Of a stretch of 5,749 nucleotides of DNA, positions 1 through 5,330 are shown in pieces. The translations under genes were made by a program, and so were the position numbers. Numbering within the stretch: position 1 is the stretch's first letter; the number at the start of each line of letters is the position of its first letter. The DNA is from Oscillospiraceae bacterium (lineage in GTDB: Bacteria; Bacillota; Clostridia; UBA1381). The stretch is from the NCBI GenBank assembly GCA_022508725.1, contig JAFLUR010000154.1:1-5749 (forward strand). The letters run 5' to 3'. A model generated the notes under the pieces. That model had not been told where the DNA came from, searched no databases, and saw only the letters and a list, made by a program, of their open reading frames with translations.

Positions 1-23
1 AGTGCAATCTCTTTTGGCTTGGT

Positions 24-40
24 AAACATTCCGATTGTTT
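24..40. promoter_or_regulatory. Operator-like inverted repeat at the start site of the outgoing promoter
   Basis: The 17 bp sequence AAACATTCCGATTGTTT has perfect 6 bp arms when one flanking base on each side is counted (TAAACA 23-28, TGTTTA 36-41) around a 7 bp centre. It covers the expected transcription start (about position 42) of the minus-strand promoter at 49-78, a usual place for a repressor site. The regulator is unknown and a chance repeat in AT-rich DNA remains possible. Confidence 0.35.
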
Positions 41-48
41 ATAATCCT

Positions 49-78
49 ATTATAGAGTATCTTTATTATAAAAGTCAA
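49..78 (-). promoter_or_regulatory. Sigma-A-type promoter reading out of the left end
   Basis: On the minus strand a -35 box TTGACT (plus 73-78, 5 of 6 consensus bases) is separated by 18 bp from a perfect -10 box TATAAT (plus 49-54). Transcription would start near position 42 and leave the window on the left, so it should serve a gene that is not shown. An operator-like inverted repeat covers the start site. Confidence 0.6.
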
Positions 79-94
79 GCCTATTACATAAGTA

Positions 95-177
95 AAACCA
101 TAATGTAAACAATACGAAACAAACCGTTAAAACTACTTTAAAGTGGTTACATAATTGTTTTATTTAAGTTATGGTTT
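95..177. repeat. Nested imperfect inverted repeat in AT-rich intergenic DNA
   Basis: Three arm pairs nest around nearly the same centre: AAACCATAA (95-103) with TTATGGTTT (169-177), AAACAAT (107-113) with ATTGTTT (154-160), and AACTACTTT (131-139) with AAAGTGGTT (140-148, one T-G pair). Together they could form an 83-base imperfect hairpin. It lies upstream of the outgoing promoter at 49-78 and downstream of the pilin terminator. No reading frame with a ribosome binding site was found across 1-333 on either strand. The repeat could be a regulatory region or a decayed small mobile element. Confidence 0.4.
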
Positions 178-246
178 CATTACAAAAATTAGAATTTTTA
201 TTCCTTTAAAGTTATTTTTTTAAAAAATATCAAATATTTTCAAACA

Positions 247-284
247 GGAAAAATATCATATAAACAAATATTGTTTCCTAAACG
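247..284 (+). repeat. Short dispersed repeat, copy 1 (shorter copy)
   Basis: Three blocks occur here in the same order as at 2153-2219: GGAAAAATAT, then AACAAATATTGT, then TTTCCTAAA followed by CG. The spacing between blocks is shorter here. The copy also holds inverted repeats (AGGAAA 246-251 with TTTCCT 274-279; AAACAA 262-267 with TTGTTT 271-276). It lies downstream of the pilin terminator, outside any gene. The match is short and AT-rich, so the relationship is plausible, not proven. Confidence 0.35.
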
Positions 285-333
285 GGTATTGTTTGCCGAA
301 AAACCGGAAAAGCCGTCCGCGGGAATTTTTGCG

Positions 334-375
334 AAAAAAAATACCGCATAACGTATATTTATCATTATGCGGTAT
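334..375 (-). terminator. Intrinsic terminator after the pilin gene
   Basis: A perfect 11 bp stem (341-351 with 365-375, arms ATACCGCATAA and TTATGCGGTAT) closes a 13-base loop. Read on the minus strand it is followed directly by a run of eight T (334-341). It begins 49 bp downstream of the pilin stop codon, so it ends the prepilin peptidase-pilin unit. There is no U-run on the other side, so it works in the minus direction. Confidence 0.88.
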
Positions 376-423
376 CGAACATTATTATTCGGTTGTTTGC
401 TCCGTTGTCTCGTGGAACGCGGG

Positions 424-843
424 TCAGCTTATGTCGGGCAGCGTTTCGTGCTCGGTGATCACATATTCTTTTCCGCCGTACGGACCGACCAATTTGACAT
501 CGGTGGAAAAGCTGACGTTATAACGATCGGTTGACTCATTGTAGCTGAGGTTGAAAGCGTCCGCGGAGGTCAGAGGGATAATAGAGATCTCACCGTCTTC
601 GTTGGCTTTCATAAATCCGTCATTGAGAATATCCGTTATGGATGCGGCGCTGCCTTCATTCACGATCGTATAGATACGCGCGGCGCGGATTATCTCTGCG
701 GAGGTGGCTATATCCGTCCTTATCGACGCGCGGTGACGATAATTGAAATAATTGGGTATTGCAATGGCTGTGAGAACAGAGAGTATTCCTATTACAATAA
801 TAAGTTCCACCAATGTAAAGCCTTTTTCATTATTCATTCTCAT
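424..843 (-). CDS. Type IV pilin-like protein with class III prepilin signal
   Basis: The product is a 139-residue prepilin. It begins with a short charged leader, MRMNNEKG, then FTLVELIIVIGILSVLTAIA, the classic type IV pilin/pseudopilin N-terminus. Cleavage is expected after Gly8, giving Phe1 with the conserved Glu5 (residue 13), a hydrophobic helix to about residue 30, and a globular domain of about 100 residues. There is no cysteine, so no pilin disulfide loop. The ATG at 843 has AGGA seven bases upstream (851-854); the alternative ATG at 837 would be 13 bases away. The gene lies 103 bp downstream of the prepilin peptidase gene. I saw no clear promoter or terminator in that gap, only a weak hairpin (914-918 with 942-946), so the two are probably co-transcribed. 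Whether it is a major pilin, a minor pilin or a secretion or competence pseudopilin cannot be told, because the assembly ATPase and PilC genes are not in view. Confidence 0.93.
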   Translation of the reverse strand: MRMNNEKGFTLVELIIVIGILSVLTAIAIPNYFNYRHRASIRTDIATSAEIIRAARIYTIVNEGSAASITDILNDGFMKANEDGEISIIPLTSADAFNLSYNESTDRYNVSFSTDVKLVGPYGGKEYVITEHETLPDIS

Positions 844-946
844 AGTGATGTCCTATCCTTTCTGCCCACATATTGAATGTAAAGAAATTTTCCCGTGCTT
901 ATCGTGGGCCGTTAAGCCGCCGGAAAAACGGATACCAAACAGGCTT

Positions 947-1834
947 TTAATAATTCAAGCCTGCGAGCTTCATGTATGTTTGCGCAATGGGCGAATAAAA
1001 GAATATCGTTATAAAGGCTGCGAGGATAATGAACGGTCCGAAGGGAACCGCCGTTTTTCGTCCGCCCTTTTTTACCCGGACTATTATAAGAGACACTACG
1101 GAGCCGATAACAAAGGCAAGCAGAAAGACCATAGCCGTTCCTTTGAGTCCGAACAAAATTCCGAGAGCCGCCATAAGCTTTATATCTCCTCCGCCCATGT
1201 TTCCGCGCGTTACAACGGCTATAAGCCAGAATATCCCGCCTCCCGCCAGAGCGCCGATAAGAGCGTTTAATATTCTGTCCGTGTATGTGTTTGACACTAT
1301 GCCGAGTCCGTGCCCGAAAGCGGGCATTACGCCGGAGGATACGATAACGGTCGTGCCGTTCAGTTCGATCGTATTTGAAGGCTCGATAATGCTTTGGGGA
1401 ATAAGCAGATATATAATTCCCAGAACAGCAGCGATAAGAACGAGCTTATCGGGGAGAAGCATATGCTTTATGTCTATTCCCGCAAGTACGATAAGTACGG
1501 ATGAAAGCGGAGCAAACAGAAAGAAAGAGATTGTAAGCCCGAAACGATAGAACAGCGCGGCATAGATCGCACAGTTCAGAAATTCCACGATAGGGTATTG
1601 GGGCGATATCTTCGCTTTGCAGTATCTGCATTTGCCGCCGAGGAAAAGATAGCTGAAAATAGGAAACAGATCCGATATTCCCAGCTTATGATTGCACGAG
1701 GTACAGTGCGACGGCGGAAAGCTTATGGATTGCTTTTCCGGGATACGGCAGATGCACACGTTCAAAAACGAGCCGATAACCAATCCGAAAAGACAGACGG
1801 TTAGGTACATAAAGACAGTCATCATAATAAACAT
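947..1834 (-). CDS. pilD: Prepilin peptidase / N-methyltransferase (PilD/GspO/ComC type, peptidase A24)
   Basis: This 295-residue membrane aspartyl protease removes the leader of type IV prepilins at the cytoplasmic face of the membrane and, in the full-length family, methylates the new N-terminus. The N-terminal domain has the G-x3-GSFLNVCICRIP signature (17-32) and two zinc-binding pairs, C44-x2-C47 and C69-x2-C72, which mark the bifunctional form. The catalytic aspartates are Asp121 (GIDIKHMLLPD) and Asp217 (MGGGDIKLMAALG). Several hydrophobic segments fit a polytopic protein. The ATG at 1834 is chosen because AAAAGGAG (1842-1849) stands seven bases upstream; an in-frame extension to 1927 has no such site. 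A polar stretch of about 40 residues (146-187) lies between membrane helices and seems longer than usual. The gene has its own promoter and long leader, and it precedes a prepilin gene whose product is a likely substrate. The symbol pilD is by function; comC or gspO are equivalent names. Confidence 0.95.
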   Translation of the reverse strand: MFIMMTVFMYLTVCLFGLVIGSFLNVCICRIPEKQSISFPPSHCTSCNHKLGISDLFPIFSYLFLGGKCRYCKAKISPQYPIVEFLNCAIYAALFYRFGLTISFFLFAPLSSVLIVLAGIDIKHMLLPDKLVLIAAVLGIIYLLIPQSIIEPSNTIELNGTTVIVSSGVMPAFGHGLGIVSNTYTDRILNALIGALAGGGIFWLIAVVTRGNMGGGDIKLMAALGILFGLKGTAMVFLLAFVIGSVVSLIIVRVKKGGRKTAVPFGPFIILAAFITIFFYSPIAQTYMKLAGLNY

Positions 1835-1848
1835 AAAAAAACTCCTTT

Positions 1849-1971
1849 TGTTTATATAAGGAAACACTGAATAAATCAATGTCAAAAAACAATTTGCGGA
1901 AGAAAAACGGCACAAACGTGTGCGCATCCGGGGAAAAACGTATATTTTCCGTAAATTGAATTTCCTTTAAA
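1849..1971 (-). repeat. Dispersed intergenic repeat, copy A (prepilin peptidase leader)
   Basis: Read on the minus strand this copy starts with TTTAAAGG, contains AATTTACG and AAAATATACG, and ends in a 46 bp block that matches plus-strand 5432-5477 at 41 of 46 positions. It holds its own hairpins: GGAAAA with TTTTCC (1932-1937, 1945-1950) and GCACA with TGTGC around a 4-base loop (1910-1923). An outer pair AAGGAAACA (1859-1867) and TGTTTCCCT (1990-1998) could mark element ends. The repeat fills nearly all the leader between the promoter at 2000-2028 and the ribosome binding site at 1842-1849. It is probably transcribed as part of the 5' UTR and may act as a structured leader, a MITE relic, or both. 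Confidence 0.7.
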
Positions 1972-1999
1972 AAATGCTTCCGGAAGAAATGTTTCCCTA

Positions 2000-2028
2000 A
2001 TTATATCACAGTGTATTGAAATATTCAA
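2000..2028 (-). promoter_or_regulatory. Promoter of the prepilin peptidase-pilin unit
   Basis: On the minus strand TTGAAT (plus 2023-2028) stands 17 bp before a perfect TATAAT (plus 2000-2005). TGA directly precedes the -10 box, which is the extended -10 pattern. Transcription should start near 1993, leaving a leader of about 160 bases before the prepilin peptidase ATG. It lies just downstream of the recR terminator at 2051-2085, which fits a new transcription unit. A closer TTGACA at about 1880-1885 lacks a properly spaced -10 box and is less likely. Confidence 0.7.
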
Positions 2029-2050
2029 GTGTTTATAAAAATTTTAAGTT

Positions 2051-2085
2051 AAAAAAAAGCGGCGGAACCGGACCGGGTCTGCCGC
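2051..2085 (-). terminator. Intrinsic terminator of the dnaX-ybaB-recR operon
   Basis: Read on the minus strand, GCGGC (plus 2081-2085) pairs with GCCGC (plus 2059-2063). Further pairs above an A-C mismatch give a GC-rich stem, followed by eight T (plus 2051-2058). It ends a 3' UTR of about 155 bp after the recR stop. Confidence 0.88.
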
Positions 2086-2152
2086 ATATAATGTTTTTGT
2101 AAAAGTCTGCCAAGTGGCGGAAGAAACCGAAATACAACCCGATTTGTTTTAC

Positions 2153-2219
2153 GGAAAAATATTTTCCGGTAAATGTAAATGAACAAATATTGTAAGCCGC
2201 ATTTTGATTTCCTAAAAAC
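2153..2219 (+). repeat. Short dispersed repeat, copy 2 (longer copy, recR 3' UTR)
   Basis: GGAAAAATAT, AACAAATATTGT and TTTCCTAAA occur in the same order as at 247-284, with longer spacers. The left part forms a 7 bp hairpin (CGGAAAA 2152-2158, TTTTCCG 2162-2168) with no following T-run, so it is not a terminator by itself. It lies between the recR stop and the operon terminator. Two small overlapping frames over 2033-2243 show no family resemblance and no ribosome binding site, and are not called. Confidence 0.35.
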
Positions 2220-2239
2220 GAATATCTCAAAATCCCGTG

Positions 2240-2836
2240 TCAAAGCATGGGATGCCTGCCCTCGATTGCCTTAAGCAATGTGATCTCATCCGCATATTCA
2301 AGATCTCCGCCTACCGGAATACCGTGAGCGATTCTCGTTACGGAAATACCGAGCGGTTCGATAAGTCTTGCTATATAAACGGCAGTGGCGGTCCCGTTGA
2401 CGGTGGGATTTGTCGCCATGATTATTTCATTGACCGAATTATCGAGTCTTGCGAGAAGCTCCTTTATGTGTATATCATCGGGAGAAATACCGTCCGCGGG
2501 TGACAGAGCGCCGTGCAGAACATGGTACAATCCGTGATATTCGCCTGTTTTTTCGATTGCCGACACATCCTTTGGACCCTCGACAACACATATAACGGAG
2601 CGGTCGCGTTTTTGGGAAGAGCATATCGCGCAGGTATCGGAGTCGGTCAAATTCCGGCAGACGGAGCAGAATTTTATCGAATGTTTCGCATTTACGATAG
2701 CCTCCGTCATATTCTTTACCGATTCCCGGCTCATTCTGTCAAGGATATAAAAGGATATACGCTCGGCGCTTTTGCGCCCTATACCGGGCAGCTGCTCGAA
2801 TTGTTCGATAAGATTTTCAATAGACGGTGCGTACAT
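2240..2836 (-). CDS. recR: Recombination mediator RecR
   Basis: RecR acts with RecF and RecO to load RecA on gapped DNA; it forms ring-shaped oligomers that clamp DNA. The 198-residue product has the usual family length and order: a helix-hairpin-helix (LPGIGRKSAERI, 16-27), a four-cysteine zinc site (C57-x2-C60 and C69-x2-C72), a Toprim domain from about residue 79 (VVEGPKDVSAIE with Glu86) through MATNPTVNGTATAVYIARLI, and the C-terminal part ending in EGRHPML. The ATG at 2836 is chosen because AAGGGA lies six bases upstream; the frame can extend only to a TTG at 2851, which overlaps that site. It starts 21 bp after the ybaB stop and is therefore the third gene of the dnaX operon, a very common arrangement. 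No key residue looks missing. Confidence 0.97.
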   Translation of the reverse strand: MYAPSIENLIEQFEQLPGIGRKSAERISFYILDRMSRESVKNMTEAIVNAKHSIKFCSVCRNLTDSDTCAICSSQKRDRSVICVVEGPKDVSAIEKTGEYHGLYHVLHGALSPADGISPDDIHIKELLARLDNSVNEIIMATNPTVNGTATAVYIARLIEPLGISVTRIAHGIPVGGDLEYADEITLLKAIEGRHPML

Positions 2837-2857
2837 AAAATATCCCTTCAAAAATCA

Positions 2858-3211
2858 TCAAAACAGACCGGGTATTTTAAGACCGCCCGTAATGGCGCTC
2901 ATTCCCTCTGTCATCATATCGTCGGCCTTTGCTATGGCATCGTTTACCGCGACAAGGACAAGATCCTCGAGAGTTTCGACGTCGTCGGGGTCCACAGCCT
3001 CCTTATTGATCTTGATGGATTCGATTTTCTTGCTGCCCGTAGCAACGACCGTAACCATTCCGCCGCCCGATGTGGCTTCAACGGTCTTGCTTTCCATATC
3101 CTCCTGAACCTTTTCCATTTCCTCCTGCATTTTCTGTGCCTGGCGGATAACGTTGTTTACATTTTTGTTGGCGTTCATGCCGGAACCGGCAAATCCTTTG
3201 TATTTACCCAT
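2858..3211 (-). CDS. ybaB: YbaB/EbfC family nucleoid-associated protein
   Basis: This is a small dimeric DNA-binding protein of the YbaB/EbfC family, 117 residues. Family members bind DNA as tweezer-like dimers and are thought to shape the nucleoid; their exact role is unsettled. The sequence shows the family pattern: a long charged helix rich in Met, Gln and Glu (about 20-41, IRQAQKMQEEMEKVQEDMES), then the signature TVEATSGGGMVTVVATGSKK, the segment IKINKEAVDPDDVETLEDLV, and a C-terminal helix ending in GLKIPGLF. The ATG at 3211 has a perfect GGAGGT (3219-3224) seven bases upstream, so the in-frame extension to 3295 is rejected. It lies between dnaX (114 bp upstream) and recR (21 bp downstream), the conserved order in many bacteria. 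Confidence 0.96.
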   Translation of the reverse strand: MGKYKGFAGSGMNANKNVNNVIRQAQKMQEEMEKVQEDMESKTVEATSGGGMVTVVATGSKKIESIKINKEAVDPDDVETLEDLVLVAVNDAIAKADDMMTEGMSAITGGLKIPGLF

Positions 3212-3250
3212 AAAAAATACCTCCGTTGTTAATTTGATTATTTTATTAAG

Positions 3251-3264
3251 CCGGAAAAATCCGG
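3251..3264 (-). other. Small hairpin in the dnaX-ybaB gap
   Basis: A perfect 5 bp stem (CCGGA with TCCGG, four-base loop) lies in the 114 bp gap between dnaX and ybaB. There is no U-run after it, so it should not stop transcription. It could be an mRNA processing or stability site. No convincing promoter for ybaB was found in the gap. Confidence 0.3.
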
Positions 3265-3325
3265 ATATTAAAAAGCTGATTTTATATAACCGCATATGAC
3301 CGCGGCATACCGATATTATTTGATA

Positions 3326-5119
3326 TTACTCGTCCGTTACCATAACCGACTGCTCCGGATCGTCTCCCGCCTCAAAGCTGAGAAATTCGCTGTCATCGGT
3401 AAATTCGACTATTTCGGGAAATCTTTGCGCAAGCTCGTCGATCGGATCGATCGGCTCCGGCGGGATTCCGCCCTCCGATAAAACATCACCGCTCATATCG
3501 CTGTCCGCATCGGTATCCGAAACGGTCCGGGCGCCCGAAGAATGCGGAGAATCGGGAAGATTCCAAAAATCCACCGCAAAATCTTCTATATCATTTTTAA
3601 AAACGGTTTTTATTTTCAATTCGACGCCGAGAACCTTTGCGGCGATCGTTTCTATTTGTGTGATCATCGAATCGGCAATATTCTTTGAAAACCTGTCTTT
3701 ATCCTCATACATAATGATGATTCCGTCGCTGTCGATCGTTATGGGCTTATCCCTCAGCGGCGTTATAAGGTGAGGCGAGTTTTTCATGATTTCCTTTATT
3801 ACCTTGTCCCATTTTTTCGCGGCTGAAGCATACGGATGAGACGCGTTAAGCTCGTTTTCGGGTATCGGCGAAAATACGCGCTTTGACGGCAGCGATTTTT
3901 TCTTTGCCGGTTTCTTTTCCGTTTTTTCGGTTTTTTCGGTTTTTCCGGGTGCCGGATTTACCGTTATGCCCTTTGCGATTTTCTCGTCCAGATCGCTTAT
4001 TCTGTGCAGAATGGCGGATGGAGAATCATCGAGTTCGGGTCTGCACAGCTTAACGAATGCCATTTCGTATATTATCCGGGGTGATTTTACCCATTTGGCG
4101 TCCGCCTGAGCCGAACATAAGAGCTCGGATGCGGCGGAAAGCTTTTCAAAAGCGATTTTCTCCGCCTGTGATTTAAGCCGCGCCGATTGTTCGGAATTAC
4201 AGCTCCCGGAAAAATCCGCGTCGTCGGAAATTTTACAAACGAGAAGCGCCCGGAGATGTTCGATGACATCCGATATAAATACATTTATGTCTTTGCCGTC
4301 CGAGATGACTGAATTTATCAGCTTGAAAATCTCTCCGGTATTTTTTTCCGTTATCGCATCGACCGTATCGAACACGACCTCTTTTGAAGATATTCCGAGA
4401 ATTCGGTTTATCTCATCAACGGTGAGAGTGTCTTTCGATGAGGAAAGACAGCGTTCCATTATGCTCAAGCCGTCGCGCATCGAGCCGTCAGCGAGAGACG
4501 CAAGAAGAGCGAGCGCGTCATCGGTTATATTGTATTCGTCCGAAAAGGCGATCTGTTTCATTCTTACGAGAATATCGGAAACGCCGATACGTCTGAAATC
4601 GAAACGCTGACACCGGGAAAGTATTGTAACGGGAACCTTATGCGGTTCGGTCGTCGCGAGTATGAAGATCGAATGTGCGGGCGGCTCTTCAAGGGTTTTC
4701 AGAAGAGCGTTGAACGCGCCCGGCGAGAGCATATGAACCTCATCTATTATATATACCCGGTATTTTGCCGTTGACGGCGGGTAATTTATCTCGTCCTTTA
4801 TATCTCTTATATTGTCAACGCCGTTGTTTGAGGCGGCGTCTATTTCGAGAACATCAAGCACGCTTCCGTTTATTATCCCTTTGCATATTTCGCATTCGTT
4901 GCACGGACTGCCGTTTTTGTTTTCGGTGCAGTTTACGGCACGGGCAAATATTTTTGCCGCGCTTGTTTTTCCCGTTCCGCGTGTTCCGCAGAAAAGATAT
5001 GCGTGTGATATTTTTCCGGAAACTATTTGATTTTTCAGGGTTTGTGTGATGTGAGTCTGACCTGTCACATCTTCGAATGTGAGGGGACGCCACTTTCTGT
5101 ATATTGCCTGATGAGCCAT
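3326..5119 (-). CDS. dnaX: DNA polymerase III subunits gamma and tau
   Basis: This is the ATPase of the clamp loader, which opens the beta sliding clamp and places it on primed DNA; the tau C-terminus links the loader to the polymerase. The 597-residue product starts MAHQAIYRKWRP and shows Walker A GTRGTGKT (45-52), a zinc module (C64, C73, C76, C79), Walker B with DEVH (126-129), sensor 1 ATT (155-157) and the SRC arginine-finger motif (168-170), then the lid and oligomerisation domains to about residue 375. A Lys/Glu/Thr linker with three KTE repeats (393-401) follows, then a tau-specific part ending in an acidic tail. The ATG at 5119 has GGGGAGGTG (5125-5133) upstream; the frame reaches an ATG at 5152 that overlaps the T-run side of the SRP RNA terminator and is less likely. 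Codons 407-408 form an A6 run where a -1 shift would give a 424-residue gamma-like protein. It heads the operon with ybaB and recR. Confidence 0.97.
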   Translation of the reverse strand: MAHQAIYRKWRPLTFEDVTGQTHITQTLKNQIVSGKISHAYLFCGTRGTGKTSAAKIFARAVNCTENKNGSPCNECEICKGIINGSVLDVLEIDAASNNGVDNIRDIKDEINYPPSTAKYRVYIIDEVHMLSPGAFNALLKTLEEPPAHSIFILATTEPHKVPVTILSRCQRFDFRRIGVSDILVRMKQIAFSDEYNITDDALALLASLADGSMRDGLSIMERCLSSSKDTLTVDEINRILGISSKEVVFDTVDAITEKNTGEIFKLINSVISDGKDINVFISDVIEHLRALLVCKISDDADFSGSCNSEQSARLKSQAEKIAFEKLSAASELLCSAQADAKWVKSPRIIYEMAFVKLCRPELDDSPSAILHRISDLDEKIAKGITVNPAPGKTEKTEKTEKKPAKKKSLPSKRVFSPIPENELNASHPYASAAKKWDKVIKEIMKNSPHLITPLRDKPITIDSDGIIIMYEDKDRFSKNIADSMITQIETIAAKVLGVELKIKTVFKNDIEDFAVDFWNLPDSPHSSGARTVSDTDADSDMSGDVLSEGGIPPEPIDPIDELAQRFPEIVEFTDDSEFLSFEAGDDPEQSVMVTDE

Positions 5120-5156
5120 TGTCACACCTCCCCGAACCGATTTCCGCGTCATATTT

Positions 5157-5181
5157 TAAAAAAACGCCCTCAGGCGTTATG
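5157..5181 (-). terminator. Intrinsic terminator of the SRP RNA, just before dnaX
   Basis: On the minus strand AACGCC (plus 5173-5178) pairs perfectly with GGCGTT (plus 5163-5168) around a four-base loop, followed by a T-run (plus 5158-5164, its last two bases inside the stem). It lies only about 24 bp before the dnaX ribosome binding site. No separate dnaX promoter fits between the two, so dnaX is probably expressed by read-through, or this hairpin acts as an attenuator. Confidence 0.8.
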
Positions 5182-5330
5182 CATTTCAAATAAAGGCTCA
5201 AACCGAGTTTTGCCGTAACACATCGAAAGGTCCGCTTATTGCTGCTTGGTCACCCACCTGACAAGGTTCACGGTTTTCGATCGCACGGGACTCGGTTATC
5301 ATCGCCCAAATTTTCTTATGGCAGCACCGA
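5182..5330 (-). ncRNA. ffs: Signal recognition particle RNA (4.5S/scRNA), S domain recognised
   Basis: This is the RNA of the signal recognition particle, which binds the Ffh protein and targets nascent membrane and secreted proteins. On the minus strand the Ffh-binding helix 8 is clear: GUCAGG (plus 5257-5262), a UGG/CCA stem with a GUGA tetraloop (5250-5253), and AGCAGC (5241-5246), preceded by GAACCUUG and followed by AAUAAG as in Bacillus scRNA. Stems supporting a long rod are 5275-5281 with 5222-5228 (7 bp), 5284-5288 with 5213-5217, and 5290-5297 with 5201-5208 (8 bp). The outer ends are estimated from weaker pairing and may be off by tens of bases. The arm after the apical loop is only about 75 bases, shorter than in the large Bacillus type, and I do not recognise an Alu domain upstream, so a small type is preferred. 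The position next to dnaX is typical of Firmicutes. Confidence 0.88.

Noticed and set aside
752..1550. Plus-strand open frames opposite the prepilin peptidase (752-1270 and 1029-1550)
   Set aside because: They mirror the hydrophobic coding sequence of the peptidase and show no start signal.
1880..1885. TTGACA close to the prepilin peptidase gene as a -35 box
   Set aside because: No -10 box lies at 16-18 bp; the nearest TATATA is about 21 bp away. The promoter at 2000-2028 is far better. The TTGACA lies in the repeat, and the other copy reads TTGATA.
2033..2243. Two small minus-strand frames after recR
   Set aside because: They overlap each other and run into the operon terminator hairpin. 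There is no ribosome binding site, and the residue content is typical of AT-rich non-coding DNA.
2513..3232. A 239-codon open frame on the plus strand across recR and ybaB
   Set aside because: It is antisense to two clearly conserved genes, has no ribosome binding site, and its translation resembles no family. The codon pattern of the minus-strand genes explains the open frame.
3917..3943. Nine-base tandem repeat in dnaX as a mobile or regulatory repeat
   Set aside because: It is in frame and encodes three KTE units of the flexible linker, which is common in DnaX linkers.
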